DNA of 64,000 bases from Nocardioides cavernae. GTDB lineage: Bacteria > Actinomycetota > Actinomycetes > Propionibacteriales > Nocardioidaceae. The notes beneath the pieces were generated by a model. It did no database searches and was not told the DNA's origin. It saw nothing but the letters and a program-made list of their open reading frames with translations. Each line of letters opens with the position of its first letter. The stretch's first letter is position 1. Position numbers and translations under genes: made by a program. Shown piece after piece: positions 26,134 to 35,491 of this stretch. The stretch covers positions 4,216,001 through 4,280,000 of the forward strand of contig NZ_JAFBCA010000001.1 in NCBI RefSeq assembly GCF_016907475.1. The letters are read 5' to 3'.

Positions 26134-27839
26134 CCGACCCCACCACCCCCACCGACGGCTTCACCCCCGACGTCATCGTGGTCGGCGCCGGCCTCGCCGG
26201 GCTGGTCGCGACCCACGAGCTCGCCCTCGCCGGCAAGCGCGTCCTCGTCCTCGACCAGGAGAACCGCCACAACCTCGGCGGGCAGGCCTGGTGGTCGCTC
26301 GGCGGGCTGCTGTTCGTGGACAGCCCCGAGCAGCGCCGGATGGGCATCAAGGACTCCCCCGAGCTGGCCTGGCAGGACTGGCAGGGCTCGGCCCAGTTCG
26401 ACCGCCTCGGCGACGGCACCGACGGCCCCGGCCGCGGCGAGGATTTCTGGCCGCAGCGGTGGGCGAAGGCGTACGTCGACTTCGCCCACCGTGAGAAGCG
26501 CGCCTACCTCCACGACCTCGGGCTCAAGTCGCTCCCCTTCGTCGGCTGGGCCGAGCGTGGGGACGGGCGGGCCACCGGGCACGGCAACTCGGTCCCGCGC
26601 TTCCACCTGACGTGGGGCACCGGTCCCGAGGTGGTGCGGATCTTCGCCGAGCCCGTCGAGCGTGCCGAGGCGCAGGGGCTCGTACGCCTCGTGTTCCGCC
26701 ACCAGGTCGACGAGCTGGTCGTCGAGGACGGCACGGTCGTGGGCGTGCGCGGCACCGTGCTCGCCGACGACGACGCCGAGCGGGGCGTGAAGTCGACCCG
26801 CGAGGCGGCCGGCAGCTTCGAGCACCGCGCCGCCGCTGTCGTCGTGACGAGTGGGGGCATCGGCCACAACCACGAGCTGATGCGGCGCAACTGGCCCACC
26901 GAGCGCGTCGGCACGGCCCCGGAGCACATGATCTCCGGCGTGCCCGCCCACGTGGACGGACGGATGCAGGGCATCGCCGAGGACGCCGGCGCGACGATGG
27001 TCAACAAGGACCGGATGTGGGCCTACGTCGAGGGCATCCACAACTGGGACCCGGTGTGGCCCGACCACGCCATCCGGATCCTGCCCGGCCCGTCGTCGAT
27101 GTGGTTCGACGCCACCGGCCGGCGGCTCGAGGGCATGTCGGGCGTCCCGGGCGCGGACTCGATCGGCGCGATGAAGCAGATCCTGAGCGCCGGGCACGAC
27201 TACTCGTGGTTCGTCCTCACCCAGTCGATCATCGAGAAGGAGTTCGCGCTCTCCGGCTCCGAGCAGAACCCCGACATCACCGGCAAGGACCTGAAGTTCC
27301 TCGCCCAGAGCCGGCTCGCGAAGGGCGCCCCCGGTCCGGTGGAGGCGTTCAAGGAGCACGGCGTCGACTTCGTCGTGGCCGACACCCTCGCCGACCTGGT
27401 GACCGGGATGAACGAGCTCGCCCGCGGGCCGGAGCTCGACGTCGACGACCTCGAGCGGCACATCGTCGCGCGCGACCGCGAGGTCGACAACGCCTTCACC
27501 AAGGACATCCAGGTGATGGCGATCCACAACGCCCGCCGCAGCCGCACCGACAAGCTGATCCGCGTCGCGAAGCCGCACAAGATCCTCGACCCGGCGCACG
27601 GCCCGCTCATCGCCGTCCGCCTCAACATCCTGTCCCGCAAGACGCTCGGCGGCCTCGAGACCGACCTCGACGGCCAGTGCGTGGCCGCCGACGGCACCCG
27701 CGTCCCGGGCCTGTACGCCGCGGGCGAGGTCGCCGGCTTCGGCGGTGGCGGCGTGCACGGCTACAACGCGCTCGAGGGGACCTTCCTCGGCGGCTGCATC
27801 TTCTCGGGCCGCGCCGTCGGGCGGGCGCTCGCGCGCTAG
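26130..27839 (+). CDS. FAD-binding dehydrogenase (KstD/fumarate reductase flavoprotein family)
   Basis: 569 residues. N-terminal Rossmann FAD site DVIVVGAGLAGLVATHELALAG (about residues 13-34) and C-terminal PGLYAAGEVAGFGGGGVHGYNALEGTFLGG flavin-binding end are both intact. It belongs to the group annotated as FAD-binding dehydrogenase, related to 3-ketosteroid delta-1-dehydrogenases and flavocytochrome c. The active-site region lacks an obvious steroid-enzyme fingerprint, so the substrate is open. It is translationally coupled to the TetR gene upstream and ends before a strong hairpin. Confidence 0.85.
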   Translation: MTDPTTPTDGFTPDVIVVGAGLAGLVATHELALAGKRVLVLDQENRHNLGGQAWWSLGGLLFVDSPEQRRMGIKDSPELAWQDWQGSAQFDRLGDGTDGPGRGEDFWPQRWAKAYVDFAHREKRAYLHDLGLKSLPFVGWAERGDGRATGHGNSVPRFHLTWGTGPEVVRIFAEPVERAEAQGLVRLVFRHQVDELVVEDGTVVGVRGTVLADDDAERGVKSTREAAGSFEHRAAAVVVTSGGIGHNHELMRRNWPTERVGTAPEHMISGVPAHVDGRMQGIAEDAGATMVNKDRMWAYVEGIHNWDPVWPDHAIRILPGPSSMWFDATGRRLEGMSGVPGADSIGAMKQILSAGHDYSWFVLTQSIIEKEFALSGSEQNPDITGKDLKFLAQSRLAKGAPGPVEAFKEHGVDFVVADTLADLVTGMNELARGPELDVDDLERHIVARDREVDNAFTKDIQVMAIHNARRSRTDKLIRVAKPHKILDPAHGPLIAVRLNILSRKTLGGLETDLDGQCVAADGTRVPGLYAAGEVAGFGGGGVHGYNALEGTFLGGCIFSGRAVGRALAR

Positions 27840-27890
27840 CCGCGGCGTTCGACCACCTTCGGCCCAGTCAGTGCGGACTGTGCGTGCACA

Positions 27891-27934
27891 ACGTCATGGC
27901 GAGCGGTCGTCCGGACGACCGCTCCTCATGACGT
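27891..27934. terminator. Strong bidirectional hairpin; palindromic element family 2 copy 2
   Basis: The centre is a perfect 24-bp palindrome (27901-27924, GAGCGGTCGTCC and its complement), flanked by a second pair of arms ACGTCATG (27891-27898) and CATGACGT (27927-27934) with a 2-nt mismatch between. It lies between two convergent genes (stops at 27839 and 27944) and should end both. Its outer arms and length match the element at 25379. Confidence 0.72.
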
Positions 27935-27943
27935 CCGGCCCTT

Positions 27944-28666
27944 CTACGCCAGACCCACGCTCTCGACGAGCGCGGCGAGGTGGTGCTCGAACAGGTCGGC
28001 GGGGTCGGTGAAGGTCGTCGAGCCGTACTGTCCGAACACCTCCCAGGTCACGCACCCGAACAGCGCGGCCCAGGCGAACAGCCCGCGCGCGACCAGCTGC
28101 TCCGGCACGGTGAGCCCCATCTGCTTGCGGATCCGGGCCAGGTCGCGCGACAGGCGGCGCGGGGCGAGCGGTGCCTCGTCCAGCGAGATCGCGCCCGCCT
28201 GCCAGGCGTCCTCCCAGACCTCGACGAGGCGTACGACGACGCGGGTGCCCGGTCCCGTGGTCTGCTCGGCAGGCGCCTCGTAGCCTGGGACGGGGCTGCC
28301 GAAGAGCAGGGCGTACGTCGCCGGCTCGGCCAGGCCCCAGGCGCGGACGGCGCGGCCGATGGCCGTCATCCGGCCCGCGTGGTCGGACCGGTCGACCTTC
28401 GCCAGGGCCGCGTCGACGGCGTCGCCGAGCTCGTCGTAGCCGTCGACCACGAGCAGGGTCAGCAGCTCGTCGCGGCTCGCGACGTAGCGGTAGACCGCCG
28501 ACGAGACGAGCCCGAGGTCGCGCGCGACGGCGCGCAGCGACAGGGCCGCCGCGCCCTCGGTCGCGAGGTGCTCGCGGCCGAGACGGACGATGTCGCGCAT
28601 CGTCTGGACGCGCGCCCGGGCACGCGGTGAGAGGTTCGCAGGGGTCTCGGACGAGGAGTCGACCAT
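27944..28666 (-). CDS. TetR-family regulator (TetR_C-type ligand domain)
   Basis: 240 residues from the ATG at 28666; the longer frame would run into the divergent epimerase gene. The DNA-binding domain (about 20-70) carries LATEGAAALSLRAVARDLG and SSAVYRYVASRDELLTLL. The C-terminal half has a WHG-like AWGLAEPATYALLFGSPVPGY segment found in the WHG-domain subgroup. It is divergent from an SDR-type epimerase gene whose promoter has two matching palindromes, so it most likely represses that gene and itself. Confidence 0.9.
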   Translation of the reverse strand: MVDSSSETPANLSPRARARVQTMRDIVRLGREHLATEGAAALSLRAVARDLGLVSSAVYRYVASRDELLTLLVVDGYDELGDAVDAALAKVDRSDHAGRMTAIGRAVRAWGLAEPATYALLFGSPVPGYEAPAEQTTGPGTRVVVRLVEVWEDAWQAGAISLDEAPLAPRRLSRDLARIRKQMGLTVPEQLVARGLFAWAALFGCVTWEVFGQYGSTTFTDPADLFEHHLAALVESVGLA

Positions 28667-28708
28667 CCGCCCATCCAAGCACAACGAGCGAGCGGTGATA
28701 CCGAATGT

Positions 28709-28772
28709 GAGCACTGCTCTTGTTTTGATGCGGCACGCGAGGCATGATGGTCGAAACGAGAGCACCGCTCTC
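28709..28772 (+). promoter_or_regulatory. Promoter with two copies of a palindromic operator (TetR/epimerase divergon)
   Basis: GAGCACTGCTC (28709-28719) and GAGAGCACCGCTCTC (28758-28772) share the 13-mer WGAGCACYGCTCT. Between them lie a possible -35 TTGTTT (28720-28725) and -10 CATGAT (28743-28748), 17 nt apart. So one operator abuts the -35 and the other covers the start site. GAGGAG (28781-28786) is the ribosome binding site. Confidence 0.6.
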
Positions 28773-28790
28773 CCAATCCGAGGAGCACCC

Positions 28791-29729
28791 ATGACCGTCC
28801 ACGTCGTCACCGGAGCCGGCCCCGTCGGCTCGACCGTCGCCCAGCAGCTCGCCGACGCGGGCGAGCAGGTCCGCCTGCTGACCCGCTCGGGCAGCGGCCC
28901 GGTGCACCCGCTCATCGACCGCCGCCGCGTCGACGTCTCCCGGCTCGATGCGCTGACCGGGGCCCTCGAGGGGGCGGTCGCGGTCCACCACTGCATCCAC
29001 GGCTCGGCGTACGACGCCCGCGTCTGGCGCGCCGAGCTGCCGAGGGCCGAGCGGGCCGTCCTCGAGGCGGCCGGTCGCGTCGGGGCGGTCGTGGTCTTCC
29101 CCGAGAGCCTCTACTCCTACGGCCCGGTCGACGGCACGATCACCGAGTCGACGCCGCGCACCGCCACCACCGGCAAGCTCGGCGTCCGCACCGAGCTGCT
29201 CGCCCAGCGCGACGCCTCCGCCACCCCGACCGTCAGCGTGGCCGCCTCCGACTTCTACGGTCCGCTCGTGCGCAACGCCCACGCCGGCGAGCGCATGGTG
29301 CCGACGGTCCTGGCCGGGCGCACGATGCGCGTGGTCGGCAGCCCCGACCAGCCGCACTCCTTCACCTACGTCCCCGACCTGGCCGCCGCGATGGTCGCCG
29401 CCGCCGCTCGCCCGGACCTGTGGAACTCGTTCCTCCACGCTCCCACCGCCGCCCCGGTCACCCAGCGGCGGCTCGTCGAGCTGGTCGCCGAGGCGGGCGG
29501 CGTGCGCGCCCCCAAGGTGTCGTCGATCCCGGTGTCCGTGCTCGGCGCGGTCGGCCTGGTCTCCCGGCAGATGAAGGAGATGGCCGAGACCGGTTACATG
29601 TTCGCGGAGCCCTTCGTCATGGACTCGTCCGCCAGCGAGGAGCGGCTCGGGCTCGGGCCCACCCCGCTGGCCGACGGCCTGGCCCGGACGGTGGCGTGGT
29701 GGCGCGCCCAGCAGGAGGAGGCCGCGTGA
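28791..29729 (+). CDS. NAD(P)-dependent epimerase/dehydratase (extended SDR)
   Basis: 312 residues. The dinucleotide site is unusual, VVTGAGPVGSTVAQQLADAG (GxGxxG pattern). The SDR Ser-Tyr-Lys triad area reads VVVFPESLYSYGP, with no clean YxxxK, so the catalytic type is atypical and it may be an NmrA- or reductase-like member. A conserved C-terminal SDR segment SFTYVPDLAAAMVAAAARPD is present. It is divergent from the TetR gene; paired operators suggest substrate-induced expression. Confidence 0.8.
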   Translation: MTVHVVTGAGPVGSTVAQQLADAGEQVRLLTRSGSGPVHPLIDRRRVDVSRLDALTGALEGAVAVHHCIHGSAYDARVWRAELPRAERAVLEAAGRVGAVVVFPESLYSYGPVDGTITESTPRTATTGKLGVRTELLAQRDASATPTVSVAASDFYGPLVRNAHAGERMVPTVLAGRTMRVVGSPDQPHSFTYVPDLAAAMVAAAARPDLWNSFLHAPTAAPVTQRRLVELVAEAGGVRAPKVSSIPVSVLGAVGLVSRQMKEMAETGYMFAEPFVMDSSASEERLGLGPTPLADGLARTVAWWRAQQEEAA

Positions 29730-29787
29730 CGAGGGTGCGAGCCGACCGGCGTACGGACGGGTAACCCAGGTCACATCCGTCTCTCGA

Positions 29788-29793
29788 TAGCGT
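29788..29793 (+). promoter_or_regulatory. Leaderless-type -10 box of the pyruvate carboxylase gene
   Basis: TAGCGT ends 7 nt before the ATG at 29801. This favours that ATG over a GTG at 29792, which would lie inside the promoter. Confidence 0.5.
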
Positions 29794-29800
29794 GCGCCCC

Positions 29801-32800
29801 ATGTTCTCCAAGGTGCTCGTCGCCAACCGTGGCGAGATCGCAGTCCGGGCCTTCCGTGCGGCGCGCGAGATCGGTGCGCGCACGGTGGCCGTCTTCCCCC
29901 ACGAGGACCGCGGGTCCGAGCACCGGATGAAGGCCGAGGAGGCCTACCAGATCGGCGAGGAGGGGCACCCCGTCCGCGCCTACCTCGACCCGCAGGCCAT
30001 CGTCGACGTCGCGGTCCGCTGCGGCGCCGACGCGATCTACCCCGGCTACGGCTTCCTGTCGGAGAACCCCGCCCTCGCCGAGGCGTGCGCCGCTGCGGGC
30101 ATCACCTTCATCGGTCCCAGCGCCGAGGTGCTCACCCTCACCGGCAACAAGGCGCGCGCGATCGCCGCGGCCAAGGCCGCCGGCGTACCCGTGCTCGAGT
30201 CCGTCCCACCGTCGACCGACGTCGACGAGCTCCTCGCCGCCGCCGAGCAGATCGAGGCGCCGCTCTTCGTCAAGGCCGTCGCCGGTGGCGGCGGGCGCGG
30301 CATGCGGCGCGTGGAGGACCGCGCCGACCTCCGCGACGCGATCGAGACCTGCATGCGCGAGGCCGAGGGTGCCTTCGGCGACCCGACCGTCTTCATCGAG
30401 CAGGCCGTCGTCGACCCGCGCCACATCGAGGTCCAGATCCTCTCCGACGGGACCGGGTCCGAGGACGGTGTCATCCACCTCTACGAGCGCGACTGCTCGG
30501 TCCAGCGCCGCCACCAGAAGGTCGTCGAGATCGCCCCGGCGCCCAACCTCGACCCCGAGATCCGCGACCGCATGTGCGCCGACGCGGTGCGCTTCGCCCG
30601 CGAGATCGGCTACAAGAACGCCGGCACCGTGGAGTTCCTCCTCGATCCCAGCGGCAGGTACGTCTTCATCGAGATGAACCCCCGCATCCAGGTCGAGCAC
30701 ACGGTGACCGAGGAGGTCACCGCGGTCGACCTCGTGCAGTCGCAGATGCTGATCGCCGCGGGCGCCACCCTCGCCGACCTCGACCTCACCCAGGACTCGG
30801 TGCAGCCGCGCGGCTTCGCGCTCCAGTGCCGGATCACCACCGAGGACCCCGCCAACGGCTTCCGGCCCGACACCGGGAAGATCACCACCTACCGCTCCCC
30901 CGGCGGCCCGGGCGTGCGCCTCGACGGCGGCACCACCTACTCAGGCGCAGAGATCAGCCCGCACTTCGACTCGATGCTGGCCAAGCTCACCTGTCGCGGC
31001 CGCACCTTCGAGGCCGCCGTCCAGAAGGCCCGTCGCGCGCTGCTGGAGTTCCGCATCCGCGGCGTCTCGACCAACGTCGGGTTCCTCCAGGCCGTGCTCG
31101 CCGACCCCGACTTCGCCGCCGGCGGCGTCACCACGTCCTTCATCGAGGACCACCCCGGCCTGCTCACCGCGCAGGTCGGGCGCGACCGCGCCACCAAGCT
31201 CCTGGCCTACCTTGCCGACGTCACCGTCAACCAGCCCCACGGCGCCGCTCCGGTGACGGTCACCCCGGCCAGCAAGCTCCCGCAGCTCGACCGGTCGCAG
31301 CCGGTGCCCGACGGCACCCGCCAGCTGCTGCGCGCGGTCGGGCCCGAGGAGTTCGCCCGCCGGCTGCGCGCGCAGGAGCAGGTCGCCGTCACCGACACCA
31401 CCTTCCGCGACGCCCACCAGTCGCTGCTCGCCACGCGCGTGCGCACCCGCGACCTGCTCGGGGTCGCCGAACACGTCGCCCGGACCACCCCGCAGCTGTG
31501 GTCGGTCGAGTGCTGGGGCGGGGCGACGTACGACGTCGCGCTGCGCTTCCTGGCCGAGGACCCGTGGGAGCGGCTGGCGGCGCTGCGCGAGGCGATCCCC
31601 AACGTCGGCCTTCAGATGCTGCTCCGCGGCCGCAACACCGTCGGCTACACGCCCTACCCGACGCAGGTCACCGAGGCCTTCGTGCAGGAGGCCGCCGAGA
31701 CCGGCATCGACGTGTTCCGCGTCTTCGACGCCCTCAACGACGTCTCGCAGATGCGCCCGGCCATCGACGCCGTCCGCGCGACCGGCACGTCGGTGGCCGA
31801 GGTCGCGCTCTGCTACACCGGCGACCTGTCCTCGCCCGACGAGCGGCTCTACACCCTCGACTACTACCTCCGGCTCGCCGAGCAGATCGTCGACGCGGGT
31901 GCCCACGTGCTCGCGATCAAGGACATGGCCGGCCTGCTGCGCGCCCCGGCCGCGCGCACCCTGGTGACGGCGCTGCGCGAGCGCTTCGACCTGCCAGTCC
32001 ACCTGCACACCCACGACACCCCCGGCGGCCAGCTCGCCACGCTGCTCGCGGCGATCGACGCCGGGGTCGACGCGGTCGACGCCGCGTGCGCCTCGATGGC
32101 AGGCACGACGTCGCAGCCCGCCCTGTCGGCGCTGGTGTCGGCGACCGACCACTCCGACCGCGAGACCGGGCTCTCGCTCGCCGCGGTCAACGCCATGGAG
32201 CCCTACTGGGAGGCCGTGCGCCGGGTCTACGCGCCCTTCGAGTCGGGGCTGCCAGCCCCCACCGGGCGGGTCTACCGCCACGAGATCCCCGGCGGCCAGC
32301 TGTCCAACCTGCGCCAGCAGGCGATCGCGCTCGGCCTCGGTGAGAAGTTCGAGCAGGTCGAGGACATGTACGCCGCGGCCAACGACATCCTCGGCAACGT
32401 CGTGAAGGTGACGCCGTCGTCCAAGGTCGTCGGCGACCTCGCCCTCGCGCTCGTCGCGGCCGGCGCCGACCCGGCGGAGTTCGAGGCCGACCCGGCGTCG
32501 TACGACGTCCCGGACTCGGTGATCGGCTTCCTCAACGGCGAGCTGGGCGACCCGCCCGGCGGCTGGCCGGAGCCCTTCCGCACCAAGGCGCTCGCCGGCC
32601 GCACCTGGAAGCAGTCGACCGAGAGCCTCACCGAGGAGCAGCAGACCAGCTTGGCCACCGACCGTCGCGCGACCCTCAACGAGCTGCTGTTCCCGGGCCC
32701 GACGGCCGCGTTCCGCGAGTCGCGCGAGTCCTACGGCGACCTGTCGGCCGTGTCGACCATCGACTACCTCTACGGCCTGCGTCGCGGCGAGGAGCACCCC

Positions 32801-33193
32801 GTGCGGGTGCGCGAGGGCCGCGAGATGCTGTTCGGCCTCGAGGCGATCAGCGAGCCCGACGAGCGCGGTATCCGCAACGTGATGGCGACCGTCGACGGCC
32901 AGATGCGGCCGGTGCAGGTACGCGACCGCAGCATCGCAGCGAGCGTCGTCACGGCCGAGAAGGCCGACCCGACCAACAGCGGGCACGTCGCGGCGCCCTA
33001 CGACGGGGCGGTGACGGTCACCGTCGCCGAGGGCGACAGCGTGGAGGCGGGACAGACGGTGGCGACGATCGAGGCGATGAAGATGGAGGCCTCCATCACC
33101 GCACCGGTCGCCGGGACCGTCAGCCGCCTCGCGGTGCCCGCCACGCAGGCCGTCGAGGGCGGCGACCTGGTACTGGTGATCAGCCCTCGTTGA
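29801..33193 (+). CDS. pyc: Pyruvate carboxylase
   Basis: 1130 residues, the single-chain form. It makes oxaloacetate from pyruvate, ATP and bicarbonate. Order: biotin carboxylase (about 1-455; [35 protein letters not shown]), carboxyltransferase HMGL-like barrel (about 530-800; VTDTTFRDAHQSLLATR, FRVFDALNDV, LHTHDTPGGQ), PYC/OADA conserved domain (about 820-1020) and biotinyl domain with K1094 in EAMKMEAS. All active segments are intact. It is a lone gene between an epimerase and a convergent esterase, whose coding region it overlaps by 14 nt. Confidence 0.97.
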   Translation: MFSKVLVANRGEIAVRAFRAAREIGARTVAVFPHEDRGSEHRMKAEEAYQIGEEGHPVRAYLDPQAIVDVAVRCGADAIYPGYGFLSENPALAEACAAAGITFIGPSAEVLTLTGNKARAIAAAKAAGVPVLESVPPSTDVDELLAAAEQIEAPLFVKAVAGGGGRGMRRVEDRADLRDAIETCMREAEGAFGDPTVFIEQAVVDPRHIEVQILSDGTGSEDGVIHLYERDCSVQRRHQKVVEIAPAPNLDPEIRDRMCADAVRFAREIGYKNAGTVEFLLDPSGRYVFIEMNPRIQVEHTVTEEVTAVDLVQSQMLIAAGATLADLDLTQDSVQPRGFALQCRITTEDPANGFRPDTGKITTYRSPGGPGVRLDGGTTYSGAEISPHFDSMLAKLTCRGRTFEAAVQKARRALLEFRIRGVSTNVGFLQAVLADPDFAAGGVTTSFIEDHPGLLTAQVGRDRATKLLAYLADVTVNQPHGAAPVTVTPASKLPQLDRSQPVPDGTRQLLRAVGPEEFARRLRAQEQVAVTDTTFRDAHQSLLATRVRTRDLLGVAEHVARTTPQLWSVECWGGATYDVALRFLAEDPWERLAALREAIPNVGLQMLLRGRNTVGYTPYPTQVTEAFVQEAAETGIDVFRVFDALNDVSQMRPAIDAVRATGTSVAEVALCYTGDLSSPDERLYTLDYYLRLAEQIVDAGAHVLAIKDMAGLLRAPAARTLVTALRERFDLPVHLHTHDTPGGQLATLLAAIDAGVDAVDAACASMAGTTSQPALSALVSATDHSDRETGLSLAAVNAMEPYWEAVRRVYAPFESGLPAPTGRVYRHEIPGGQLSNLRQQAIALGLGEKFEQVEDMYAAANDILGNVVKVTPSSKVVGDLALALVAAGADPAEFEADPASYDVPDSVIGFLNGELGDPPGGWPEPFRTKALAGRTWKQSTESLTEEQQTSLATDRRATLNELLFPGPTAAFRESRESYGDLSAVSTIDYLYGLRRGEEHPVRVREGREMLFGLEAISEPDERGIRNVMATVDGQMRPVQVRDRSIAASVVTAEKADPTNSGHVAAPYDGAVTVTVAEGDSVEAGQTVATIEAMKMEASITAPVAGTVSRLAVPATQAVEGGDLVLVISPR

Positions 33194-34124
33194 GCACGAC
33201 CACGTCGGGGTCGGGCTCGGCGTACTCCGTGATCTCCTCGGGGTCCGCCCCGGTCACCTGCCGGAACACCTCGGTGGCGACGGCTCGCATGCCGTTGATC
33301 TTCGGGTGGAACGGCGCCGCGATGCCTGCGCGGAACCGCGGGCCGTTGACCCACGCCCGGCCCTTGGCGCAGACGTCGTGGCCGTCAGAGACCGCCGCCA
33401 TGTCGACGTACGACGCATCTGCCGCCCGGGCGCCGCGGCGGATCGAGGCGTTGAGCAGGTCGGCGACCTCGGTCACCGGGGCCAGCACCTCGGCAGGCAC
33501 GCCGACGGCGCGACAGGTGCCCTCGGTGGGGAGGATGTCGGGATATCCGACGACCAGCACCTTGGCGTCGGGCGCGACCCTGGCGATGCGTCGTACGGCG
33601 TCCTTGACCCGGCCGGTGACCTTGCCGGTGTCGGCGCGCAGCTGCTCGACCGGGCAGGCGACCGCCGGTCCGCGCTGGCACTGGATGAGCGAGTCGTAGA
33701 TGCCGAAGTCGTTGCCGCCGATGCCGAGGGTGACGAGGTCGGTCTCGGCCGACAGCGCGTCGACCTGCGGCCCGGTGGTGTTGCCGTCGAACATCACCAT
33801 CGGCGCGTGGAGGTCCCTGGTCGTGGCGGCCGAGCAGGTCACGTCGGTGTAGCTGGCGACGTCGAGCCAGTCGGCCAGGAACGCCGGGTAGTTGTCCTTG
33901 GACCGCGCGCAGCCCTGGGGGTCGGTGCGCATCGTGCCGATGAACGGGCCGGCCGAGAACGAGTCGCCCATCGCGACGTAGTCGATCCGGGTCGTCACCT
34001 CGGTGTCGACGACGGGGTCGGGCAGGTCGACGTCGCCGTCGCCGGCCGCCTGGCCGGACTCGCAGGCGGACGCGGCGAGAGCGAGGGCGGCGACTGCTGC
34101 CGCCAGCCTGAGTCGTCGGGTCAC
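33180..34124 (-). CDS. SGNH/GDSL-family esterase lipoprotein
   Basis: 314 residues from a GTG at 34124 that overlaps the stop of the SpoIID-type gene (GTGA). Lipoprotein signal with lipobox ASAC (Cys 21). SGNH blocks: AMGDSFSAG (nucleophile S54), GIGGNDFG, and the C-terminal DxxH region APFHPK. It acts outside the membrane on ester or lipid substrates; the family includes actinobacterial lipases and rhamnogalacturonan-type esterases. The tandem with a SpoIID/LytB protein suggests a cell-envelope role. The gene ends inside the 3' end of pyc on the other strand. Confidence 0.9.
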   Translation of the reverse strand: MTRRLRLAAAVAALALAASACESGQAAGDGDVDLPDPVVDTEVTTRIDYVAMGDSFSAGPFIGTMRTDPQGCARSKDNYPAFLADWLDVASYTDVTCSAATTRDLHAPMVMFDGNTTGPQVDALSAETDLVTLGIGGNDFGIYDSLIQCQRGPAVACPVEQLRADTGKVTGRVKDAVRRIARVAPDAKVLVVGYPDILPTEGTCRAVGVPAEVLAPVTEVADLLNASIRRGARAADASYVDMAAVSDGHDVCAKGRAWVNGPRFRAGIAAPFHPKINGMRAVATEVFRQVTGADPEEITEYAEPDPDVVVLNEG

Positions 34125-35359
34125 TGGCGCGCGGGGCCCTTCTGTCGCGGGATGACGCTGAACGTGAACCAGTCGGAGTAGAGGCCGAGGTAGGAGCGGG
34201 CGTCGTCGCCGCTCAACGTGGCCCGGCCGCCGGTGAAGACGAACGCCATGTTCGTGACGCGACCGCCCCACTCGCCGTTGCCGTCGCGTGTGACGACCTC
34301 GATGCCGGTGAGGTCGCCCAGGTCGGGCCAGTGCTTCTCGACCTGCGTGTCGTCGATGGTGGTGGTCCACGTGGAGTAGGCCGGGTTGACGAGGCCGTCG
34401 TAGGGGTCGGACTGCGCCACGAGGTAGGGCATGGAGCCGGCCGAGGAGAAGCCGCCGTTGCTCGCGGAGAACTGCGTGAACGCCGGTCGCCCGTCGTAGT
34501 AGAGGCCTTGCCCGGCCGTGGCCTGGATGGCCGCGGTCGCCGACGGGTGCTCGACGTCCGCGCCGCCGTAGACCTGGCACTGCGTCGTGTCGCAGAGGTC
34601 GTAGTGGGAGGCGTTGGGGTGCGATCGTTCGAACGCCGCATAGGTGCGCGCCGCGACGGACTGGGCGCTGACCGCCGCCGGGGTCCACAGGGCGGGGACC
34701 TCCTGCGGCACGACGCCGCGCAGGTAGGCCTCCATGCCGACCTTGTTCACGGTCTCGCGCTTGCCGCCCAGGCGGGGGGCCACGGACTGCAGGGTGCCGC
34801 GGTAGTCACGACGGGCGCCGGGCAGCACGAGGGTCAGCCGGCCGTCGGCGGCGCTGAACTCCGCCTCGCCGCTGACCTTCTTCCAGGTGCGCCACGAGCC
34901 GCCCTTCGTCCACTGGACGGCGGTGTCGCGGCCGGCCGCGACCAGGCGCCACTTGCGCGCGTTGTTGGAGGGCACGCGCCAGGTGCGCGAGCGACCCACC
35001 CGGCCGACCTTGAGGCCGCGCTCGGCCGCGACCTGCACGTCCCGCCCGGTGTCGGCGGTGATGAGCACGCGCAGCTTGCCGCGGACTGCTCCCCACGTGG
35101 TGCCGGGGTAGTAGAACTCGTTGATCTGCTGCCAGGTCAGACCCTGCTGGGCCGCTCCCAGCGCGCCGTACTGCGACATGCCGTTGCCGTGACCGAAGCC
35201 GTGGCCGGTGATGGTGATCGCGCTGCTGCCGGGGACGGTCCAGGCCTCGACCTTCTGGCGCGGCTCGGCCGACGGCTCGGCGGCCGACGCCGGCAGGGCA
35301 GGAAGCAGCAGCGCACTCGCGGCGAGCACGACTGGCAGCAGGCGGGAACGGGTCAACAT
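34121..35359 (-). CDS. Secreted SpoIID/LytB-domain protein
   Basis: 412 residues with a Sec signal peptide (1-26, cleavage after PASA). The SpoIID domain is clear: GHGFGHGNGMSQYGALGAA near the N-terminus, VGMEAYLRGVVPQEVP (with the Glu that is catalytic in lytic transglycosylases of this fold), AVSAQSVAARTYA, and a QVYGG...ATAGQGLYYDGRP region. In Bacillus SpoIID strips stem-peptide-free glycan in engulfment; actinobacteria that do not sporulate also have it, with unclear role. It is the first gene of a two-gene unit with the SGNH esterase. RBS GGGAGA precedes the ATG. Confidence 0.9.
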   Translation of the reverse strand: MLTRSRLLPVVLAASALLLPALPASAAEPSAEPRQKVEAWTVPGSSAITITGHGFGHGNGMSQYGALGAAQQGLTWQQINEFYYPGTTWGAVRGKLRVLITADTGRDVQVAAERGLKVGRVGRSRTWRVPSNNARKWRLVAAGRDTAVQWTKGGSWRTWKKVSGEAEFSAADGRLTLVLPGARRDYRGTLQSVAPRLGGKRETVNKVGMEAYLRGVVPQEVPALWTPAAVSAQSVAARTYAAFERSHPNASHYDLCDTTQCQVYGGADVEHPSATAAIQATAGQGLYYDGRPAFTQFSASNGGFSSAGSMPYLVAQSDPYDGLVNPAYSTWTTTIDDTQVEKHWPDLGDLTGIEVVTRDGNGEWGGRVTNMAFVFTGGRATLSGDDARSYLGLYSDWFTFSVIPRQKGPARQ

Positions 35360-35491
35360 GTGGTCTCTCCCCCGAGAACGAACGACGAACCCCCGAGGTT
35401 ACAGGCGGCCTGGGCGTTCGGGGCAGGGACCGTCAGATCAGCGAGAGCCACGGACCGCTGGTCCCGGGCCGGGTCCGTCGGACCCGTTTGT

